Source: Flavobacterium sp. xlx-214 (GTDB taxonomy: Bacteria; Bacteroidota; Bacteroidia; Flavobacteriales; Flavobacteriaceae). Taken from it: 64,000 nt of DNA. Of this stretch, positions 60,334-64,000 are shown piece by piece. The position numbers and the translations under genes are program-made. Each line of letters starts with the position of its first letter. The stretch's first letter is position 1. The notes below the pieces were generated by a model. It saw nothing but the letters and a program-made list of their open reading frames with translations. It did no database searches and had not been told where the DNA came from. The DNA lies in contig NZ_CP059431.1 in NCBI RefSeq assembly GCF_013874595.1, positions 1,240,001 to 1,304,000 of the forward strand, in the 5' to 3' direction.

Positions 60334-61386
60334 ATGAAAAAAATCACAATTTTATGTAGTAGTGTATTGATGTTATTATCTTGTAAATCGGATGATGATA
60401 TTAAAGATAATCCAGGTGTAGATCCGTCATTATTTGCCAATGTAGATTTATATTATTCAGGTTTGGTTAGAAACAACGCGGGTGTTTATGAGTTTAAATA
60501 TTGGAAAAACGACTCTATTGTTCATGTTTCAACACCAGAAATGGTAGTGCCTGCCGAAATTTCAGTACAAAATAACGATGTATATTTAGCAGGTTATTTT
60601 CAAAGAATTGAAGGAACATCTGGTATACCTTTAAACGGTGCTGTTTGGAAGAATGGAACTTTAATACAAAATTTAAAAGCTACCGAAAACGATTGGGTAA
60701 CGGTGGCAGCAATGAAAGTAACCAATAATGTTGTACATACAGCGGGGGTAATAAATAGAAAGCAAGTTGCTTATTGGAAAAATGGAGTTTTAAATAAGTG
60801 GGCTAATGCTAATTTGTTTACAAAAGTATATGCAATGGATGTTGTAGGAAACGATGTGTACATTTTAGGTGATACACAACCAGAAGGAAAAAGCAATCAT
60901 GTAATTAAATACTGGAAAAACGGAGTAGAACATGCTGTTTCAGGACCAGATGAGCTAGCCTACGGAGGAGATATTAAGGTAATAGGAAGCGATGTCTATG
61001 TTTTGGGTACAGTTATTAAAAATGGATATAAAATAACTTTATGGAAAAATGGAGTTAGAACCACTATTGGTGACAACTATACTTTTGGACATGCACATAG
61101 TTTGTTTGTTGAAAATTCTGATGTTTATATTAGTGCTACTATGCAACCTAAAGATGGAAATACGTCGCCTTTTATTTTTAAAAATGGCGTAAGTATTCCC
61201 TTAGAATATGATACAGACAAAGGTTGTAGTCTGTATGATTTGTATGTAAATAATGGAGATGTATATGCGGTTGGAAGTCAAAATTCTAAAGGACTTATTT
61301 GGAAGAATGGTAAAAAACACGAAATAAGTGTAGGCGATTTTAACGTTACACTATCTAAAATTGATGGAGTGCCTAAGAAAAAATAA
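60334..61386 (+). CDS. Lipoprotein with seven WKNG repeats
   Basis: A 350-residue protein with a lipobox (MLLSC, Cys17) followed by SDDD-rich spacer. The body is built of about seven repeats of a (Y/L/I)WKNG(V/T/K) turn spaced by roughly 40-55 residues (near residues 51, 94, 133, 176, 218, 262 and 320), alternating with NDVYLAG/GNDVYILG/SDVYVLG strands, the pattern of a beta-propeller. Function unknown. A terminator follows directly. Confidence 0.75.
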   Translation: MKKITILCSSVLMLLSCKSDDDIKDNPGVDPSLFANVDLYYSGLVRNNAGVYEFKYWKNDSIVHVSTPEMVVPAEISVQNNDVYLAGYFQRIEGTSGIPLNGAVWKNGTLIQNLKATENDWVTVAAMKVTNNVVHTAGVINRKQVAYWKNGVLNKWANANLFTKVYAMDVVGNDVYILGDTQPEGKSNHVIKYWKNGVEHAVSGPDELAYGGDIKVIGSDVYVLGTVIKNGYKITLWKNGVRTTIGDNYTFGHAHSLFVENSDVYISATMQPKDGNTSPFIFKNGVSIPLEYDTDKGCSLYDLYVNNGDVYAVGSQNSKGLIWKNGKKHEISVGDFNVTLSKIDGVPKKK

Positions 61387-61419
61387 AAAAAACGCATCAA
61401 ATTACTTGATGCGTTTTTT
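61387..61419 (+). terminator. Terminator after WKNG lipoprotein gene
   Basis: AAAAAACGCATCAA (61387-61400) pairs with TTGATGCGTTTTTT (61406-61419), a perfect 14-bp stem; it also faces the YceI gene on the minus strand. Confidence 0.85.
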
Positions 61420-61452
61420 CGGTTGTTTGTTGTTTACTAAACTATGAAAAAA

Positions 61453-62025
61453 TTATTTTGTTTTGGTGAATTCTAAATTCACGGTAAATTTTACATCTTT
61501 TGCAATTCCAGCACCTGTTGGGTCGTAATTAATTCCAAAAGCAGTACGATCTACTGTAGTTGTTGCTTGAAAACCTACTTTTTGATTACCTTGTCCATCA
61601 TCTTTTAATAAACCTCCGTAAACTAAATCAAACGTAACTGATTTTGTAATTCCTTTTATAGTTAAATTCCCATTTAATTTATAAGCTTTGCCATTTTTCT
61701 TTACAGAAGTTGATACAAACGTAATGTCTTTATGATTTGCTGCATCAAAAAAATCTGCCGCTAGTAAATGTTTATCTCGCATTTCAATTCCTGTGTTAAC
61801 TGAATTTACATCAATTTTAAAATTGAATTTTGCTGTAGTAATGTTTTCGCCATCTAATTCTAAAGAACCTTCGTATTTGTCCATTTTACCATCTACAAAT
61901 GATATTCCCATATGACCAACTGAAAAGTTTAAAAACGAATGGTATGTATCTACATTGTATTTTGTTTGAGCAAATGATGCTACTGAAAATAAAGTGGCAA
62001 CAAATAATAAAGCTATTTTTTTCAT
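61453..62025 (-). CDS. YceI family lipid-binding protein
   Basis: A 190-residue periplasmic protein with a signal peptide (residues 1-19, ending SFAQ) and the YceI lipocalin-like fold: YNVDTYHSFLNFSVGHMG, DKHLLAADFFDAANHKDI and GNLTIKGITKSVTFDL match the family. YceI proteins bind isoprenoid lipids. A minus-strand TACCTTTG at 62053-62060 is an exact -7 box. It is not in operon with the gene upstream (68 bp gap). Confidence 0.92.
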   Translation of the reverse strand: MKKIALLFVATLFSVASFAQTKYNVDTYHSFLNFSVGHMGISFVDGKMDKYEGSLELDGENITTAKFNFKIDVNSVNTGIEMRDKHLLAADFFDAANHKDITFVSTSVKKNGKAYKLNGNLTIKGITKSVTFDLVYGGLLKDDGQGNQKVGFQATTTVDRTAFGINYDPTGAGIAKDVKFTVNLEFTKTK

Positions 62026-62052
62026 GATATCTTGTTTGTGATTTTACTTTTT

Positions 62053-62060
62053 CAAAGGTA
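62053..62060 (-). promoter_or_regulatory. -7 box of the YceI gene
   Basis: Minus-strand TACCTTTG matches TAnnTTTG exactly, 28 bp before the yceI-type start; the -33 box is not evident. Confidence 0.45.
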
Positions 62061-62092
62061 CCATTAGATAGATGAGAATTACTTAATCTATG

Positions 62093-63124
62093 TTAAGAAC
62101 GTGTTTTTTTTGTTTTCCAGATAAAACCATCCAAAATATAGTGTGTAAGTTGTGGCAAAGCTAAAAGAGGTATCCAAATAAAATGCCATGCTTCTGGAAA
62201 ATAAAAAGACGGATTTAATGAAAAATGTTCTTCCCAAACGGTTACTTCCCAAATGTATTCTTCAACAAAAGCAATAAGTAGTAACAGTAAAACAAAAGTA
62301 ATAAACATTTGTTTGTTTAGGTATTTCTGAAGTTTTCCGTGTGTGATATTAGAAGGATTTACTTCCTTAAAGAAGATTAAAGCCATATAAGGAACACCGT
62401 GTGATATTACATTAAAAGTAGTGAAAATGAGTTCATTGTTGTAATATACAATACCTAAATACCACGACAAGTAAGTGCCTATGATTAAAAGGTGTTTAGG
62501 GGTATTGAAATACTTCTTTTTTACAGCTGTATAAAAGGTAATTAAAACATAGACACCTAAAATAGTAAAATAGAGGATATGTAAAATTTCGACAATTTTT
62601 GGCGCATGGAATTGTAAAAATTCGTGATCAACAAACCAATTAAAAGTTCGGTTAGGGGTTAAAAACCAATACAACATAGGAAACAATGTAGCGTTGTAAA
62701 TAATTAAATTGTCAAACAAAATATTTTTTGTTGTTTTTGATTCATTTCTACTGTATAATCGCATAAAGCCATATTGTTGTCTAACAAAGTGATAAACGGC
62801 AATGTATGCTAAAAACGACCAAAAAAAGGTGGCACCAATCATGTAGGCTCCAACACTTACAAAAAAACAAACCAAAGGAATCAATAAAAATAAATGTTTG
62901 TTTTGCTTAAAGTTTGTTTTGTTTAAATAGGTTTTAAAAAGCGAAGCATATACATGCGCTACATCAATACCTACAATTAAAAATAACCAAGTAAAAAAAG
63001 AATAGTTGTTTTGAATACTTTCCATTTTATTATGAAAAAACAACATAACAACCGTTATAAAAAACGGGGGCAACAAAATAAACAACAAATCTGTTGTGCG
63101 TTTATGTATCCAAGGTTGTGTCAT
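62093..63124 (-). CDS. Polytopic membrane protein with conserved histidines
   Basis: A 343-residue protein of about nine hydrophobic helices. Histidines sit at helix ends in DVAHVYASL, VYHFVRQQYGF, ISHGVPYMAL and LTHYILDGFIWK, a pattern seen in membrane-bound di-iron or haem enzymes, but no family was recognised. It starts within the 3' end of the upstream FAD-dependent gene (23-bp overlap), so the two are co-translated. A Brp/Blh-type carotenoid oxygenase is one idea to test; nothing proves it. Confidence 0.6.
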   Translation of the reverse strand: MTQPWIHKRTTDLLFILLPPFFITVVMLFFHNKMESIQNNYSFFTWLFLIVGIDVAHVYASLFKTYLNKTNFKQNKHLFLLIPLVCFFVSVGAYMIGATFFWSFLAYIAVYHFVRQQYGFMRLYSRNESKTTKNILFDNLIIYNATLFPMLYWFLTPNRTFNWFVDHEFLQFHAPKIVEILHILYFTILGVYVLITFYTAVKKKYFNTPKHLLIIGTYLSWYLGIVYYNNELIFTTFNVISHGVPYMALIFFKEVNPSNITHGKLQKYLNKQMFITFVLLLLLIAFVEEYIWEVTVWEEHFSLNPSFYFPEAWHFIWIPLLALPQLTHYILDGFIWKTKKTRS

Positions 63125-64000
63125 TTAAAATCTGTTTTGCTGCATTAATTCCTTGATCAAACGCTTCTTCAAAAATAGATATTCCGCTTAAATCAGAATG
63201 TGCAAAGAAAATTTTATTAGCAATAGGTTTTCTGGCTTCTGTTAAGGCTTCTGAAAAAATAAAATCAGGAAAAGGACTAATCATTCCATGTCCTTTTTTA
63301 TGTAGTTCAATTTCCGAAACTTCATCAGAAAGTTTATAATGCGCCTTTTCTAAATCATTTAAAACAATAGTTTTCCACTTTTCATCGCTCCAGCTAAACA
63401 ACTGTTTACGCTCTGTAATCAAATTTTTTTCGCACAAGGCAGCGTAATAGGTTATACTAAAAGGAATACTTGGTTGCGACGATAGTGTTTGGTGTTGGTT
63501 GTATATATACCCCAAGCCAAAACCATTGTAAATTACATTATCCCAAGCTAAATCAGCGCCTTCGCCCATAGGGAACTTATTTACTGTTAAAGTGGCTGTA
63601 AGCCAAGGAGCGTACTGAAAATTTTTAGTAAGTTGTTTACGTTCTTTAAACAAATAGCCATTTACAAATTGCGGTGTAGCCATTATTGCTTTGTTTGCAA
63701 CAATTTTATAAGATTTTTTTACCTGTTGATTATAAACAAACAGTACCGCTTTGTTGTTGATGATTTCAACGCGATAAACCAATTGTTCATAGTTGATTTT
63801 ATTTTTAACGTATTTTCCTAATAAGTTCATTAAAAAACCATTTCCTTCTGGCCATGTAAGTACTTGATGATTAGTGTTTTTTCGTGCACAAAAATAATGC
63901 AAGCCTGCCCAAGCACTTACTTTATCAATGCCTATTCCGTAATCGTCTTTACTGCAGTAGTTTAAATGGTTAAATAAATGTTGATTGTTTAAATTGTTTT
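63102..64000 (-). CDS. FAD-dependent amine-oxidase-like protein, 5' end outside the window
   Basis: The frame is open from the window edge (64000) to the stop at 63102, at least 299 residues, so the N-terminal FAD-binding domain lies beyond. The visible part is the C-terminal half of an NAD(P)/FAD amine-oxidase or phytoene-desaturase-like enzyme: WPEGNGFLMNLLG substrate entry, ANKAIMATPQFVNGYL and the C-terminal FAD loop FAHSDLSGISIFEEAFDQGI, with the terminal helix containing NAAKQIL. A start placed at 63902 would truncate the protein. It overlaps the polytopic membrane protein gene by 23 bp, pointing to a joint function. Confidence 0.8.
   Translation of the reverse strand, partial: NNLNNQHLFNHLNYCSKDDYGIGIDKVSAWAGLHYFCARKNTNHQVLTWPEGNGFLMNLLGKYVKNKINYEQLVYRVEIINNKAVLFVYNQQVKKSYKIVANKAIMATPQFVNGYLFKERKQLTKNFQYAPWLTATLTVNKFPMGEGADLAWDNVIYNGFGLGYIYNQHQTLSSQPSIPFSITYYAALCEKNLITERKQLFSWSDEKWKTIVLNDLEKAHYKLSDEVSEIELHKKGHGMISPFPDFIFSEALTEARKPIANKIFFAHSDLSGISIFEEAFDQGINAAKQILNDTTLDT

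Noticed and set aside
63102..63902. A complete 266-residue protein starting at 63902
   Set aside because: The first codon there is TTG, the frame is open to the window edge and the text before it (WAGLHYFCARK) continues the flavoenzyme.

Overview
This window is chromosomal DNA from a low-GC member of the phylum Bacteroidota, class Flavobacteriia, most likely family Flavobacteriaceae or a close neighbour. The support is consistent: housekeeping proteins of flavobacterial type (accB/accC/fabH, rpmF-YceD, rplM-rpsI-rpsB-tsf, lepA, polA), outer-membrane receptors with secreted-protein leaders, DUF families typical of the phylum (DUF2723, DUF3127, DUF4468), starts without Shine-Dalgarno sequences but with A-rich upstream DNA, and Bacteroidota-type promoters (TTG or TTTG, 19-23 bases, TAnnTTTG). 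No prophage, insertion sequence, CRISPR array or rRNA is visible.

Layout. 1-6 kb: an M90-type peptidase, then minus-strand fatty-acid and ribosomal genes (pdxA, DUF177, rpmF, terminator, fabH, accB, accC). 6-10 kb: riboflavin synthase, two beta-carbonic anhydrases and a SulP anion transporter. 10.2-10.4 kb: two tandem tRNA-Gln genes with a clear promoter and terminator. 10.8-16.2 kb: a DUF2723 membrane glycosyltransferase-like protein, a DUF4026/DUF2314-like protein and rpe. 16.3-21.5 kb: a four-gene operon (ankyrin protein, DUF2271 protein with a flavinylation-like motif, PepSY/flavodoxin/reductase membrane protein, ApbE) that looks like a self-contained system for moving electrons out of the cytoplasm on covalently bound flavin. 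21.6-24.3 kb: ahcY, a phosphopantetheinyl transferase and ArfB. 23.7-25.9 kb: a repeat-rich, partly decayed zone ending in a TPP riboswitch that precedes a TonB-dependent receptor, predicted to import thiamin. 28.2-33 kb: a Rieske-like lipoprotein, greA (behind a leader terminator), HIT protein, orphan histidine kinase, flavin reductase, DUF3127 protein with an SSB-like tail, and aat. 33-38 kb: an unknown membrane-anchored protein and a tight OMP-tag-yhhQ operon. 37.8-40.8 kb: translation operon (rplM, rpsI, rpsB, tsf), then polA.

43-50 kb: a membrane metallophosphoesterase, a thioredoxin-fold protein without CxxC, a two-META-domain protein, an S41-type peptidase gene broken by an exact 59-bp tandem duplication, and an MFS exporter. 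50-58 kb: a secreted C1 peptidase, M20 hydrolase, MscS channel, DbpA-like helicase, Dus, pirin and OsmC proteins, and an unknown exported protein. 58.2-60.2 kb: a structured RNA region in front of lepA. 60.3-64 kb: a lipoprotein with WKNG repeats, YceI, a polytopic membrane protein and an FAD amine-oxidase-like gene that runs off the right edge.

The strongest leads are the ankyrin/DUF2271/PepSY/ApbE flavin operon, the 59-bp duplication that could be a reversible on/off switch, the riboswitch-controlled thiamin receptor, the greA leader attenuator, the SSB-like DUF3127 protein, and the OMP-tag-yhhQ operon.
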